Origin: Variovorax sp. J22G73
GTDB lineage: Bacteria > Pseudomonadota > Gammaproteobacteria > Burkholderiales > Burkholderiaceae_C
Direction of reading: 5' to 3'
DNA length: 64,000 nucleotides
NCBI RefSeq assembly: GCF_030317035.1
Contig: NZ_JASZYK010000005.1
Span: 248,001 to 312,000, forward strand
Below are positions 1 to 8,213 of this stretch, in pieces. Every line of letters begins with the position of its first letter. Position 1 is the stretch's first letter. Both the position numbers and the translations under genes were made by a program. The notes under the pieces are model-generated. The model had not been told where the DNA came from, did not search any database, and saw nothing but the letters and a program-made list of their open reading frames with translations.

Positions 1-375
1 GCCCGCGGCGGCGACTTCGCGGCCGTGGCGCGGGCCAGCTCGCAGGACAAGCGCAGCGCCGAGCGCGGCGGCGAGGTCGACACGTTGCCGCTCGCGCGCA
101 TGCTGCCCGAGCTGCGCGACACCATCGCGCGGCTCAAGCCCGCGCAGGTGAGCGAGCCCGTGCAGTCCGAGGCGGGCTTCCATGTCGTGAAGCTGCTCGA
201 CGTGACCCCGGCGCGCACCGCCACGCTCGAGGAAATGAAGCCGCAGCTGCAGGCCGCCTTGCGCCAGCAGCGGCAACAGCAGCTGGTGCAGGCCTACCTG
301 GCACAGGTGGCGCCGGCCACCGCGCTGAGCATCGATGCCGCCGCGCTCGATGCCGCGCTGAAAAAGACGAACTGA
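1..375 (+). CDS. PpiC-type peptidyl-prolyl isomerase, C-terminal part (5' end outside window)
   Basis: The reading frame is open from the first base and ends at a TGA, so only the last 124 residues are visible. The segment with GGEVDTLPL, then the AGFHVVKLLDV block, is the C-terminal half of a parvulin (PpiC/SurA-like) rotamase domain. A charged, Gln-rich helical tail follows, typical of periplasmic or lipoprotein-type foldases of beta-proteobacteria. Such enzymes isomerise X-Pro bonds in secreted proteins. The signal sequence and N-terminal chaperone part cannot be seen, so its exact class (SurA, PrsA-like, or EpsD-like with an exosortase system) is open. Confidence 0.8.
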   Translation, partial: ARGGDFAAVARASSQDKRSAERGGEVDTLPLARMLPELRDTIARLKPAQVSEPVQSEAGFHVVKLLDVTPARTATLEEMKPQLQAALRQQRQQQLVQAYLAQVAPATALSIDAAALDAALKKTN

Positions 376-418
376 TCCATTCCAACCACACACACACAAC
401 AGACACACAGGGCCAACC

Positions 419-1018
419 ATGAACAACACAACGACGCCTGCAGCAGCCGACGACATCGCGACGGCACCCCTTGCTAACACTCAAGCCGACACGCTTCCCG
501 ACATGCTCGACGCCGTCACGCCCGAGCAGGTGTCCGACGCCATCAAGGCCGCCGGCGCGGCCGTCACCACCATCGAGCAGGACGGCGTGGTGCGCCTGCA
601 CAGCGCCAGCCACGGCATCGGCTTCCAGGTGCTGTGGGGCAACCCCGTGACCACCACGCAGTACACCGACTTCACCCTGAGCTGCCCGCTGCATGTGCAG
701 GGCGGCACGCTGCCCGAGGCCGTGCTCGCCGCATGGCACCGCACCAAGCGCTTCGCGCGCGTGGCGCAGCACGGCGACTTCGTGGTGCTCGAGATGGACG
801 TGGTGGTGGCCGGCGGCGTGAGCCCCGCCTACCTGGCCTTCGCGGTGCGCCTGTGGATGCAGATGATGGGCGAGTTCTTCCTGCACCTGCGCAACTACGG
901 CCCGGCCTCCGAGACCCGGCCCGACGCTGCGAACGCAGCAGCCGCGAACGCAGCGGCTGCGAACACTGCGGCCGCGAACACAGCGGCCGCGGCCCAGGGC
1001 GAAGCAGCGGCCGCCTGA
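419..1018 (+). CDS. YbjN-domain protein with Ala/Asn repeat tail
   Basis: A protein of 199 residues. Residues about 30-160 form a YbjN-like domain (type III secretion chaperone-like fold), ending in the hydrophobic block with FAVRLWMQMMGEFF. The last 35 residues are low complexity: four copies of the pentapeptide AN[AT]AA, encoded by a 15-bp tandem repeat, then Ala-rich sequence. YbjN proteins have been linked to stress and motility regulation in enterobacteria, but no biochemical activity is settled. The leader upstream holds a CA-rich run and no strong Shine-Dalgarno. The next small gene begins two bases after the stop, so the pair is probably co-transcribed. Confidence 0.75.
   Translation: MNNTTTPAAADDIATAPLANTQADTLPDMLDAVTPEQVSDAIKAAGAAVTTIEQDGVVRLHSASHGIGFQVLWGNPVTTTQYTDFTLSCPLHVQGGTLPEAVLAAWHRTKRFARVAQHGDFVVLEMDVVVAGGVSPAYLAFAVRLWMQMMGEFFLHLRNYGPASETRPDAANAAAANAAAANTAAANTAAAAQGEAAAA
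929..988 (+). repeat. 15-bp tandem repeat, four copies
   Basis: Four successive 15-bp units starting GCGAAC are seen, the last two with ACT or ACA where the first two have GCA. They stay in frame and encode ANAAA, ANAAA, ANTAA, ANTAA at the C terminus of the YbjN-like protein. Such a repeat can vary in copy number by slippage without shifting the frame. Confidence 0.9.
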
Positions 1019-1020
1019 CG

Positions 1021-1341
1021 ATGCGCGCCACGCATCGCAGCGGTGGCACGGCGGCTGGGGCGCGCTTCGTGCTGCCCGCCGACATCCACGACTCGCCGAC
1101 CACCCGCGCCATCACGGCCACCGGGCGGCAGGCGCAGCGCGCACGCCGGGCCGAGACCGTGCGGCAGAAGCAGCGCGCCGCCTTGCTCGCGCTGCTGGCG
1201 CAGACCATGGCGGAGTTGAACATCTCGATGGCGGAGCTGAGCGCGGCGCGTCGCGCGCATGCAGGCCAGGCGGGGCATGTCGGGCATCTCGGGCATGAAG
1301 TGCATGACGTGCATGAAGGGGCGGCAGGCGACGGCGAGTGA
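1021..1341 (+). CDS. Small hypothetical protein with His-rich tail
   Basis: A 106-residue open frame whose ATG lies two bases after the YbjN-like gene stop, suggesting coupled translation. The N-terminal third is basic, followed by a predicted amphipathic helix (QRAALLALLAQTMAELNIS). The C terminus holds five x-His-x triplets (GHV GHL GHE VHD VHE) from a 9-bp repeat, which could bind metal ions. I do not recognise a family. Support for a real gene is the tight spacing and length in GC-rich DNA; a chance frame is still possible. Confidence 0.45.
   Translation: MRATHRSGGTAAGARFVLPADIHDSPTTRAITATGRQAQRARRAETVRQKQRAALLALLAQTMAELNISMAELSAARRAHAGQAGHVGHLGHEVHDVHEGAAGDGE
1273..1317 (+). repeat. 9-bp repeat, five copies, encoding x-His-x
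   Basis: Five 9-bp units with the core GGGCAT or GTGCAT follow one another in frame at the end of the small hypothetical gene, giving a His at every third residue. Confidence 0.8.
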
Positions 1342-1405
1342 AGAGGGCAGGGCGGCCCTGCGAGTTCTGGCACGATCCGGGCGCAACCAGCTCGGGATCT
1401 TCCAC

Positions 1406-2167
1406 ATGAACGTCAATTCGACAACCGACGGCGCGCTGCGTGTCGCGTTGGTCACCGGCTCCACGTCGGGCATCGGCGCGGCCATCGCGCGCCGGCTCGG
1501 CGACGCGGGCTACGCCGTCGTGCTCCATTCGCGCAGCTCCGCCGACACCGGCCGCGCCATGGCCGCGCAGATGAGGCAGGCCGTGTACGTGCAGGCCGAT
1601 CTCGCAGTGGAGGCCGACCGGGTGCGCCTCGTCGACCAGGCGCTCGCCGCGTGGGGCCAGCTCGACGTGCTGGTCAACAACGCCGGCATCAGCAAGGTCA
1701 TCGCGCACGGCGACCTTGCCGCCGCCACGTCGGCGGTGTGGCACGAACTGCACGAGGTCAACGTGGTGGCGCCGTTCCACCTCGTCACGCTGGCCGAGCC
1801 CGCCCTGCGCGAAGCCGCGCGGCGGCTCCGGGCGGGCAGCGTGGTCAACATCAGCTCGCACGCGGGCGTGCGGCCCAAGGGCGCGTCCATTCCGTACGCG
1901 GTGAGCAAGGCGGCGCTCAACCACATGACCCGGCTGCTCGCGCTGTCGCTGGGGCCGGACATTCGCGTCAACGCCGTCGCGCCCGGGTTGGTCGACACGC
2001 CCCTGACCGCCGACTGGACGCAGGCACAGGCGCTGTGGCGCGATCGCGCGCCCATGCACCGGGCCGCCACGCCCGACGACATCGCCCACGCGGTGGCGAT
2101 GCTGGTCGACTCGGACTACCTGACGGGCGAGGTGCTGCTGTCGGACGGTGGGTTGAACCTGACATAG
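1406..2167 (+). CDS. Short-chain dehydrogenase/reductase (SDR)
   Basis: A 253-residue classical SDR with the cofactor motif TGSTSGIG near residue 16, NNAG in the middle, a catalytic Ser in VNISSHAG, YAVSK (Tyr and Lys of the active site) and a C-terminal LSDGGLNLT. It should be a cytosolic NAD(P)-dependent oxidoreductase on a hydroxyl or carbonyl group; many relatives act on 3-oxoacyl or sugar substrates. I chose the ATG 50 codons inside the longest frame because the upstream part (MQARRGMSGISG) overlaps the preceding gene and does not belong to the fold. No partner genes point to a substrate. Confidence 0.88.
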   Translation: MNVNSTTDGALRVALVTGSTSGIGAAIARRLGDAGYAVVLHSRSSADTGRAMAAQMRQAVYVQADLAVEADRVRLVDQALAAWGQLDVLVNNAGISKVIAHGDLAAATSAVWHELHEVNVVAPFHLVTLAEPALREAARRLRAGSVVNISSHAGVRPKGASIPYAVSKAALNHMTRLLALSLGPDIRVNAVAPGLVDTPLTADWTQAQALWRDRAPMHRAATPDDIAHAVAMLVDSDYLTGEVLLSDGGLNLT

Positions 2168-2245
2168 GGCCGGCGCGGGCAGGGACCTGCACGATCCTGG
2201 TCCTGGTCCTGGTCCCGAGCCCCGCGGCGTTTCACGTGCTGCGCT

Positions 2246-2767
2246 TCACCTGATTCGCCAGCACATGTGCAGCTCGTCGTGCAGGTCTTCGCCGACCTTC
2301 AACGCTCCCGGCTCCCTGCCGAAGGTCTCGAAGCCCAGCGACTCGTACAGCGCGATGGCGGCGGCATTGCCCGCGTTCACGCCCAGGTTCACCTGGCGCA
2401 ACCCGGGCACCGAGCGTGCCAGCGCAAGCGCCTGCAGGAGCAGGTCGCGCCCCACGCCACGGCCCCGCGCCTCGGGCGCGACGTACATGCCGAAGATCAT
2501 TCCCTTGTGCCGCAGCTTGCGCATGCCCTCGCGCCGCAGCACCACCATGCCGCACAGCACGTCGCCGTCGAAGGCACCGAAGACGCCGTTGTCCGCGTGC
2601 ACGGCAAGGCGGGCGGCCACGGACTCGGGCGTGAGGTTTTCTTCTTCCTCGTAGCTGGAGCCGAAGGCGGTGGGCTCTTGAACGAGGGCAGACAAGCGCA
2701 AGGCCTGGAAGGCGGGGGCGTCGTGCGGGGTGAGGCGGCGGATGTGAAAGCGTTCGTCCGGGTTCAT
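2246..2767 (-). CDS. GNAT-family N-acetyltransferase
   Basis: A 173-residue protein that starts MNPDERFHIRRLTPHD. It shows the GNAT layout: an N-terminal beta strand and helix, the acetyl-CoA pyrophosphate-binding loop EARGRGVGRDLL (about 115-126), and the C-terminal ALYESLGFETFG block. It probably acetylates a small amine or a protein N terminus. It lies 59 bases after an NTF2-like gene on the same strand and converges with the SDR. The substrate cannot be told from sequence. Confidence 0.87.
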   Translation of the reverse strand: MNPDERFHIRRLTPHDAPAFQALRLSALVQEPTAFGSSYEEEENLTPESVAARLAVHADNGVFGAFDGDVLCGMVVLRREGMRKLRHKGMIFGMYVAPEARGRGVGRDLLLQALALARSVPGLRQVNLGVNAGNAAAIALYESLGFETFGREPGALKVGEDLHDELHMCWRIR

Positions 2768-2826
2768 CAAATGCGTCTTGAAATGCGGCTGCGGCAAGAA
2801 AGGTGTTCGGCAGAACGCCCGGGCTT

Positions 2827-3210
2827 TCAGCGCGGCGTTCTCTGCGCCGGATCGTAGAAGAAGGTCTCGGCCACCAGGCGCTCGCCCTCCCAGCGCTGCC
2901 ACGCCACTTCTTCCATGCGCGTGGCGGTGCCGTCGAGCCACTCGAATTCGAACACCCAGCGGATCGCGACGTGGTCGCCCTGCACGAGCGCGGGCCGCAC
3001 GCAGCGGGAGCGCATCGCGCGGGCCTTGGCGTGGATGGCGTGCTCGCGCGCGATCGCTGTGTCCCGCCCGATGCGCGGCGGCGACTGGTTTTCGTGCACC
3101 GCGGCATCGGGCGCGTAGAACGCCTCGACGGCCTCGGCATGGGCGTCGGCTTCCACCAGGGCAATGAAGCGTTCGAGCGTCTCGGGTGTGGGCATGGCGG
3201 GGCCTTTCAA
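2827..3210 (-). CDS. NTF2/SnoaL-like protein
   Basis: A 127-residue single-domain protein with the SnoaL/NTF2-like pattern: N-terminal helix (PTPETLERFIALVEADAHAE), FYAPDAAVHEN, then the strands VRPALVQGDHVAIRWVFEF and a final FFYDP. These cone-shaped folds act as small isomerases, hydrolases or ligand binders. A second Met five codons downstream (MPTPET) is an equally plausible start. Divergent from the MmyB-like regulator, with about 95 bp between the starts, so that regulator may control it. Confidence 0.78.
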   Translation of the reverse strand: MKGPAMPTPETLERFIALVEADAHAEAVEAFYAPDAAVHENQSPPRIGRDTAIAREHAIHAKARAMRSRCVRPALVQGDHVAIRWVFEFEWLDGTATRMEEVAWQRWEGERLVAETFFYDPAQRTPR

Positions 3211-3306
3211 AAAACAGGGGAGGCCGCCACTGTGCGCCCCGGCGCGCCCTCGCGTCGATTACCTGCACGTCATGACGCCGGGGCGTGCCTGGCCTATGCT
3301 GCGCCG

Positions 3307-4155
3307 ATGCATGACCAAGCCCCGATGCCTTCCTTTCAGCTCGGTGAACGCCTGCGCGGCTGGCGCGAGCGCCGCGCGCTGAGCCAGATGGCGCTGGCGC
3401 TGCAGGCCGAGGTGTCGACGCGCCACCTGAGCTTCGTGGAAACCGGCCGCGCGCAGCCGGGCCGCGAACTCATCCTGCGGCTGGCCGAGGAGCTGGAGAT
3501 CCCGCTGCGCGAGCGCAACGTGCTGCTGGCCGCCGCAGGCTTCGCGCCGGTGTTCGAGCAGCGGCCTTTCGAGCACCCGTCGTTCGACCCGGTGCGCGCC
3601 ATCATCGACGTCACGCTCGCGCGGCACCGGCCGTTTCCGGCCTTCGTCATCGACCGGCACTGGAACGTGGTGCGCAGCAACGGCGGCGTGCCGGCGATGT
3701 ACGAGGGCATCGACGCATCGCTGCTGCAAGCGCCGACCAACGTGGTGCGCCTGATGCTGCACCCGCTGGGCATGGCCCCGCGCGTGCAGCGCCTGGCGGC
3801 ATGGCGCTCGCACTTCGTCGTGCAGATGCGCCGCCAGTTCGACCTGACCGGCGACCCCGGCCTGGGTGCGCTGCTGCGCGAGGCCCTGGCCTGGCCCGGC
3901 GGCATGGCGCCGGTGGACGAATCGACCGGCGGCCCCGCGATGACGCTGGACATCGACACGTCCATCGGCCGGCTTTCGTTCATCAGCGCCATCACGGTGT
4001 TCGGCAGCCCGGTGGACGTGACGCTTCAGGAAATCGCGCTGGAGGTGATGCATCCGGCGGATGCGTTCACGGAAGGGGCGGTGCGGGAGGCGTCGGAAGA
4101 GCGGGAGGCACGAAGCGACTGCCAAGGCAAGGCCGCTGGCAACGCGCGAAAGTAA
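3307..4155 (+). CDS. XRE/MmyB-like helix-turn-helix regulator
   Basis: A 282-residue protein. Residues about 8-65 form a Cro/XRE helix-turn-helix (LGERLRGWRERRALSQMALA ... RHLSFVETGRAQPGRELI). Residues about 95-250 match the MmyB-like ligand-binding region, which in relatives binds a hydrophobic ligand with a PAS-like fold. The start is the ATG directly before HDQAPM; longer readings run antisense through the NTF2-like gene. Probably controls itself or the divergent NTF2-GNAT pair. The last 25 residues (EREARSDCQGKAAGNARK) are low complexity. Confidence 0.85.
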   Translation: MHDQAPMPSFQLGERLRGWRERRALSQMALALQAEVSTRHLSFVETGRAQPGRELILRLAEELEIPLRERNVLLAAAGFAPVFEQRPFEHPSFDPVRAIIDVTLARHRPFPAFVIDRHWNVVRSNGGVPAMYEGIDASLLQAPTNVVRLMLHPLGMAPRVQRLAAWRSHFVVQMRRQFDLTGDPGLGALLREALAWPGGMAPVDESTGGPAMTLDIDTSIGRLSFISAITVFGSPVDVTLQEIALEVMHPADAFTEGAVREASEEREARSDCQGKAAGNARK

Positions 4156-4236
4156 GTCAATGCGACGGCCGTCGGAGGCGGGTTTGCGTCGGATATCCTG
4201 CACGCCGCAACGTTTTTTGAAGCCCCGAAAGAACCC

Positions 4237-4512
4237 ATGGAAGAAGTGAAGATCCTGCAAATCATGCCCGCCGAAGGCTGGGTCGCCGTGTACGACGGCG
4301 GTGACGACGGCGAGATGGAAGAGGCCCTCGCCTGCTTTGCGCTGGTGTCGGTCGACTACCAGAACGGCGACGGCCCGCAGACCGAAGTGCGCGGCATGGC
4401 GCCCGACGGCAAGGCGCTGTCTTTCGTGGAAGACGCGGAGAACTTCGTGACGGTTCGCCGCGCCGAAGAAGCGGAAGAAGACGAGGACGACGAGGAAGAG
4501 TCCGAAGACTGA
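4237..4512 (+). CDS. Small acidic hypothetical protein
   Basis: A 91-residue protein with a compact N-terminal region (MEEVKILQIMPAEGWVAVYD, then a second strand-rich stretch ending ENFVTVRRA) and a strongly acidic tail of Glu and Asp with almost no other residue. I do not recognise a named family. It stands alone between the MmyB-like gene and the convergent RidA-like gene. Codon use resembles its neighbours, which supports a real gene. Confidence 0.65.
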   Translation: MEEVKILQIMPAEGWVAVYDGGDDGEMEEALACFALVSVDYQNGDGPQTEVRGMAPDGKALSFVEDAENFVTVRRAEEAEEDEDDEEESED

Positions 4513-4546
4513 AGAGGGTGGGTAGCAAGCCGGAGCCGACGCACGG

Positions 4547-5041
4547 TCACCCCATGCGCACCACGGCCTCCAGCTCCACCTCCACCCACGCGTCGTCCGG
4601 CAGGCTGCTCACACCCACCGCGGTGCGCGCCGGCGGGCGGTGGCCGTCGAAGGCCACGCCCAGCACGTTCGATGCGCCGTCCAGCACGGCGCTGTGCCGG
4701 CCGAAGTCGGCGTCGGCATTCACATACCCCCGCACGCGAACGATCTGCTCCACGTTCGACAGGCCTCCCGCCGCCGCCAGCAGGCCCGCGAGCGCCGACA
4801 ACGCATTGAGCGCGGCCACCTCCGCGGCGTGCGTGGCCTCGAGGATGTCGCGGTCGTCACGGCAGCGCCCCGCGAGAGCACGGCCGTCGATGCGGCAGGT
4901 CTGGCCGCTCACGTGCACCCAATGCCTGTCGCCGGCTAGCGGCACCACGCAGGTGGGCGCGTAGTTGCCCTTGGGCGTGGGCGCCGGCGGCAGCACCAGG
5001 CCCACCGAGCGCAGGCGCTCCTCCGGGGTGAGCGCGCTCAC
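4547..5041 (-). CDS. RidA/YjgF-family protein
   Basis: A 164-residue member of the RidA/YjgF superfamily, with the C-terminal signature RTAVGVSSLPDDAWVEVE. RidA proteins hydrolyse reactive enamines and imines released by PLP or flavin enzymes; distant members have other roles. I chose the GTG that overlaps the stop of the PhzF-like gene (GTGA) rather than an ATG four codons upstream, because this is a standard coupling arrangement and gives a normal length. It is the last gene of an AraC-Bug-PhzF-RidA run. Confidence 0.82.
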   Translation of the reverse strand: MSALTPEERLRSVGLVLPPAPTPKGNYAPTCVVPLAGDRHWVHVSGQTCRIDGRALAGRCRDDRDILEATHAAEVAALNALSALAGLLAAAGGLSNVEQIVRVRGYVNADADFGRHSAVLDGASNVLGVAFDGHRPPARTAVGVSSLPDDAWVEVELEAVVRMG

Positions 5042-5946
5042 AGCACCGCCCATTCGACCTGGCCGCTGAGCCAGCAGCCGATCACTTCGCCGTGCGCCCC
5101 GAAGCGCGCCTGCAGGTCGATGGCCGACGGGCTGCCCATGGCTTCGCCCTGGCGGATCGATGTGACCACCGGCGCGTCGGGCGTGCCGACCGGAATGGCG
5201 TCGGTGCTGCTCAGGTAGCCCCAGAGCGCGGCCGCGGCAATGCCCGTGGCCGCGTCTTCCGGGTAGCCCGAGGAGCGCGGGAACTGGCGGGCGGCAACGA
5301 CTGCGGCGCCATCGGCGCCGGCTTCGACGGCGTAGGGGTAGAGGCCGGTCGAATCGATGGCCGCGCACGCGGCCTCCACCTGCCCGAGCACCGGCACCAG
5401 CGCATCGAGCGCGGCGATGTCGGGCAGGCGCACCAGCGTCTTCACGCGGCTGGTGGCGGCGTTGACGACCGGCGGGTTGCGCCCGGCCGGCTGCTGCGCG
5501 CCGAGCACCTGGCAAACGCGATCGCCGAAGTGCGCGTCGACCGCCGACAGCCTCACCTTCGGCTGCGAGATCCACACGCGGGCGCGTGGCGCGTCCCACC
5601 GGGCGTCGACCACGCCGCTCAGGGTGCGGATGCGCGCGGTGGGCGTGGTCCATTCGCCCCATTCGCGCAACGCCCACAGGGCGCCGACGGTGGCGTGGCC
5701 GCACATCTCCATCTCATGGTTAGGCACGAAGAAGCGAAATTTCCAGTCGATGCCGGGCTCGTTCGGCTCGAAGACGAAGGCCGACTCGTGGCCGTGGCGC
5801 CGGGCCACGCCCTGCATGTCGGCAGAGGTCATCCCCGTGGCGTGGCGCACCAGCGGCACGGGGTTGCCGCCCCGGGGGCCGTTGACGAAGACGCGGATGC
5901 CTGCGACATCGCGCGTTGGGGAAGGCTGCTGAGCGCTCATGTTCAT
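5038..5946 (-). CDS. PhzF-family isomerase/epimerase-like protein
   Basis: A 302-residue PhzF-like protein with the family blocks in order: FVNGPRGGNPVPLV near the start, HESAFVFEP containing the catalytic-type Glu, MEMCGHATVGALWAL, and RSSGYPEDAATGIAAAAL. PhzF converts trans-2,3-dihydro-3-hydroxyanthranilate during phenazine synthesis, but most homologues have unknown substrates; no other phenazine genes are here. It sits 18 bp after the Bug gene and overlaps the RidA-like start, so the three are likely one transcript. Confidence 0.87.
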   Translation of the reverse strand: MNMSAQQPSPTRDVAGIRVFVNGPRGGNPVPLVRHATGMTSADMQGVARRHGHESAFVFEPNEPGIDWKFRFFVPNHEMEMCGHATVGALWALREWGEWTTPTARIRTLSGVVDARWDAPRARVWISQPKVRLSAVDAHFGDRVCQVLGAQQPAGRNPPVVNAATSRVKTLVRLPDIAALDALVPVLGQVEAACAAIDSTGLYPYAVEAGADGAAVVAARQFPRSSGYPEDAATGIAAAALWGYLSSTDAIPVGTPDAPVVTSIRQGEAMGSPSAIDLQARFGAHGEVIGCWLSGQVEWAVL

Positions 5947-5964
5947 GTCGGCGGGCTCCCTGCT

Positions 5965-7005
5965 TCAGTCCGCCGTGGCGCCGGCCGCCTGCGCAATGCC
6001 GCGCCAGAACGGCGCGTCGCGCGCCACGGTCGCCTGCATGGCCGCGGAACTGCCGGGGGTCGCGCTCACGCCCTTGGACGCCAGGTCGGCCGCCACGGTG
6101 CGGTCACTCAACACGGCGGCAAGCGCGCGGTTGAACTTTTCGACCACCTTGGGCGGCGTGTCTTTCGGAAAGGCGAAGCCGTACCACAGCGTCTGGTCGA
6201 AGCCGGGCACGCCGGCCTGCGCGAAGGTGGGCACGCCGACCAGCAATGCGTCGGGCGCCGTGGAGGCGATGGCGGTGAGCTTGTGGGCGTGGATGTAGGG
6301 CGCCAGGCCGACCGGGTTGTCGAACATGAACTGCACCTGGCCGCCGATGAGGTCGGTGTATGCGGGGGCCGCGCCGCGGTAGGGCACGTGCACCAGCGGC
6401 GACTTTGGCGCCTTCACGACATCCTTGAACTTCTCACCCAGCAAATGCGACACGGTACCGGCGCCGACCGACGCGAAGCTCGCGCCTTCGGGCCGCTCGC
6501 GCAGTGCGGCGACGAACGACTTCATGTCGGTCGCCTTCAACTGCGGGTTGGCCACCAGCACATAGGGCGAGGTGCCGATGAGGCCGCCGTAGGCAAAGTC
6601 CTTGACCGGGTCGTACGACAGCTTCTTGTAGACGCCGGTGCTCACCGCGTGCGTGCTGGTGGTGGCGATGCCGACCGTGTAGCCGTCGGGGTTGGCGCGC
6701 GCGACCATGCCCGAGCCGATGGTGCCGCCGGCGCCCGCGCGGTTGTCGATGACCAGTTGCTGGCCCAGCTGCTTCTGCAGCGCCACCTGCACCGAGCGCA
6801 CCACCAGGTCGGTGCCTCCGCCGGCGGGGAAGGGGACGATGACGGTGATCGGCTTGGTGGGCCAGTCCTGCGCGAAGGCGTTCACGCCCGAAAGGGCGAG
6901 CAGCGCCAGCGGCAGCGCTGCAAGACGGGCGGCAAAACGGGGTGCGAAACGGGGTGCGAAACGGTCTGCGGCCACGCGGGCGGCACGCTGAAAAAGTCCA
7001 TGCAT
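5965..7005 (-). CDS. Tripartite-tricarboxylate (Bug) periplasmic binding protein
   Basis: A 346-residue Bug/TctC-type receptor. After a signal peptide ending AFAQD come the family blocks WPTKPITVIVPFPAGGGTD, QLVIDNRAGAGGTIG, HVPYRGAAPAYTDLIGGQVQ and the C-terminal KGVSATPGSSAAM. Bug proteins bind organic acids and related small molecules in the periplasm. No TctA/TctB membrane subunits lie near it, as is common in Burkholderiales. The n-region of the signal is unusually long and carries RFAP, RFAP, RFAA from a 12-bp tandem repeat; a GTG ten codons inside is an alternative start. Confidence 0.9.
   Translation of the reverse strand: MHGLFQRAARVAADRFAPRFAPRFAARLAALPLALLALSGVNAFAQDWPTKPITVIVPFPAGGGTDLVVRSVQVALQKQLGQQLVIDNRAGAGGTIGSGMVARANPDGYTVGIATTSTHAVSTGVYKKLSYDPVKDFAYGGLIGTSPYVLVANPQLKATDMKSFVAALRERPEGASFASVGAGTVSHLLGEKFKDVVKAPKSPLVHVPYRGAAPAYTDLIGGQVQFMFDNPVGLAPYIHAHKLTAIASTAPDALLVGVPTFAQAGVPGFDQTLWYGFAFPKDTPPKVVEKFNRALAAVLSDRTVAADLASKGVSATPGSSAAMQATVARDAPFWRGIAQAAGATAD
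6932..6967 (-). repeat. 12-bp tandem repeat in Bug signal region, three copies
   Basis: Three near-identical 12-bp units (plus-strand GCGAAACGGGGT with one or two changes) encode the repeated RFAP/RFAA stretch in the signal n-region of the Bug protein. Confidence 0.85.
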
Positions 7006-7133
7006 GAATCGGCTCCAGGGGTGTGTGGGCCGATGCTAGGAAAACACCGCGCCGGGCACGAACCGGAACGCGACAGCGGCCGATCCAGGAAGCGACAAGC
7101 TTCGAGAGGCCGCCGGCTCAGCGCTTCAGTGCC

Positions 7134-7910
7134 TCAATGCGAGATGGCGCGCAGCAGCCGGCCGAGGTGCCCGCTGCTGGCAAAGCCGAGCTGCAGGCTG
7201 GCCTGCGCGAGCGTCTGGCCCTGCGCCATCAGCTCGCGCGCACGCGCCGCGAGCAGGCGGCGGCGCACGTCGATGGGCGAGGCACCGAACTCCTGCAGGC
7301 AGGCGCGCTGCAGCTGCCGCTGCGACACGCCCAGCTCGCACGCGACCGCGTCGACCAGCGGCACCTGCTGGTCCCACTCCAGCGCGAGCCCGAAGCGCCG
7401 CACCATGCGCTGCCCGAGCGACGGTGGCGCGGCGTCGGGCAGGAGCGGCAGGCTGCGCCCCATGGCGATCTGCATGACGATGGCGTCGACCAGCGGCTCG
7501 GCGCTGCGCGGGTCGAGCGTGGCGGACACCAGCGCGTCGAGCATGGCCAGCGTGGCGCCGTCGAGGCGAAACGCGCCGAAGCTGCCACGGCCCTTGAGCA
7601 CTTCGGGTGCGAGGTAGAGCTCGCCGTGGCGCTGCTTCTGCGTGCTGGCCCGGGTGTTGTGCGCGGTGGCCGCCGGCAACAGGACGGCCATGGAGCGCGA
7701 CAGCTGCGCGCTGCCGGTACGGTCGGCCGCGGCGCCCGACGGGTCGTCGATCCACGCCGTCTTCAGTCCGCCGGTCTGCGGCCACAGCAGCATCGCGCAG
7801 TCGTGCTGGTGCCAGTCGCAGTGGTAGCGCGACTGGCCGCTGTAGCGCAACGCGAAGCCGCGCGGCGCGGTCAGCGCGAGCTTGGGGGACAGATGGGCAC
7901 GTGGCGTCAC
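7134..7910 (-). CDS. AraC-family transcriptional regulator
   Basis: A 258-residue regulator with an N-terminal cupin-like sensing region (CDWHQHDCAMLLWP, typical of small AraC proteins that sense a ligand) and a C-terminal double helix-turn-helix (DAVACELGVSQRQLQRACLQ, then GQTLAQASLQLGFASSGHL). Translation starts at GTG. It lies directly upstream of the Bug-PhzF-RidA run on the same strand and is the likely regulator of those genes. Confidence 0.87.
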   Translation of the reverse strand: MTPRAHLSPKLALTAPRGFALRYSGQSRYHCDWHQHDCAMLLWPQTGGLKTAWIDDPSGAAADRTGSAQLSRSMAVLLPAATAHNTRASTQKQRHGELYLAPEVLKGRGSFGAFRLDGATLAMLDALVSATLDPRSAEPLVDAIVMQIAMGRSLPLLPDAAPPSLGQRMVRRFGLALEWDQQVPLVDAVACELGVSQRQLQRACLQEFGASPIDVRRRLLAARARELMAQGQTLAQASLQLGFASSGHLGRLLRAISH

Positions 7911-7985
7911 GGGGCGGCCTCCAAGGCGAAAGAGGGCAGGTGCGGGCGGATGAAGACGGGCGGGCAGTCGATGCCCGGCTGGCGA

Positions 7986-8213
7986 TTATCGGACGCCGGC
8001 CGCCGGCAGTATGGGAAAAGCGGTCGTTCTGAAGCTGCGCACTAGCGCCTGCAGGGTGCTCGCGCGCAGGGCGTCCCAATGCATGCCGTCGCGCAAGAGT
8101 TCTTCAGGCGCGCCGGCGACCTGCGCCATCGCGGACCCGCCAACGACGAGCGCGGCATCAATGTCGCCCAGCGCCGCCGCCTCGAGCAGCGCGTGCAGCT
8201 CGTACTCGATCAT
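7986..8213 (-). CDS. Short hypothetical open frame, possibly a gene fragment
   Basis: A 75-residue frame starting MIEYELHALLEAAALGDIDA and ending FPILPAAGVR, with helical character and GC-type codon use. Upstream the frame stays open without a good start until the transposase-like relic. It could be a small gene or the 3' end of one cut by an insertion. I do not recognise it. Confidence 0.35.
   Translation of the reverse strand: MIEYELHALLEAAALGDIDAALVVGGSAMAQVAGAPEELLRDGMHWDALRASTLQALVRSFRTTAFPILPAAGVR

Noticed and set aside
929..988. CRISPR-like direct repeats
   Set aside because: Units are contiguous 15-mers without spacers and encode in-frame peptide repeats.
2190..2220. Terminator at the CTGGTC repeats between the SDR and GNAT genes
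   Set aside because: Only a 6-bp stem with a long loop and no T-run can be drawn; it is more likely a simple repeat.
5038..5946. Phenazine biosynthesis cluster
   Set aside because: Only the PhzF-like gene is present; phzA, B, C, D, E and G are missing and the neighbours are a Bug receptor and RidA-like protein.
5092..7617. Plus-strand open frame of 841 codons opposite the PhzF and Bug genes
   Set aside because: Its sequence is Arg/Gly/His-rich with no recognisable domain and is antisense to two genes with clear family motifs. Long antisense frames are expected in such GC-rich DNA.
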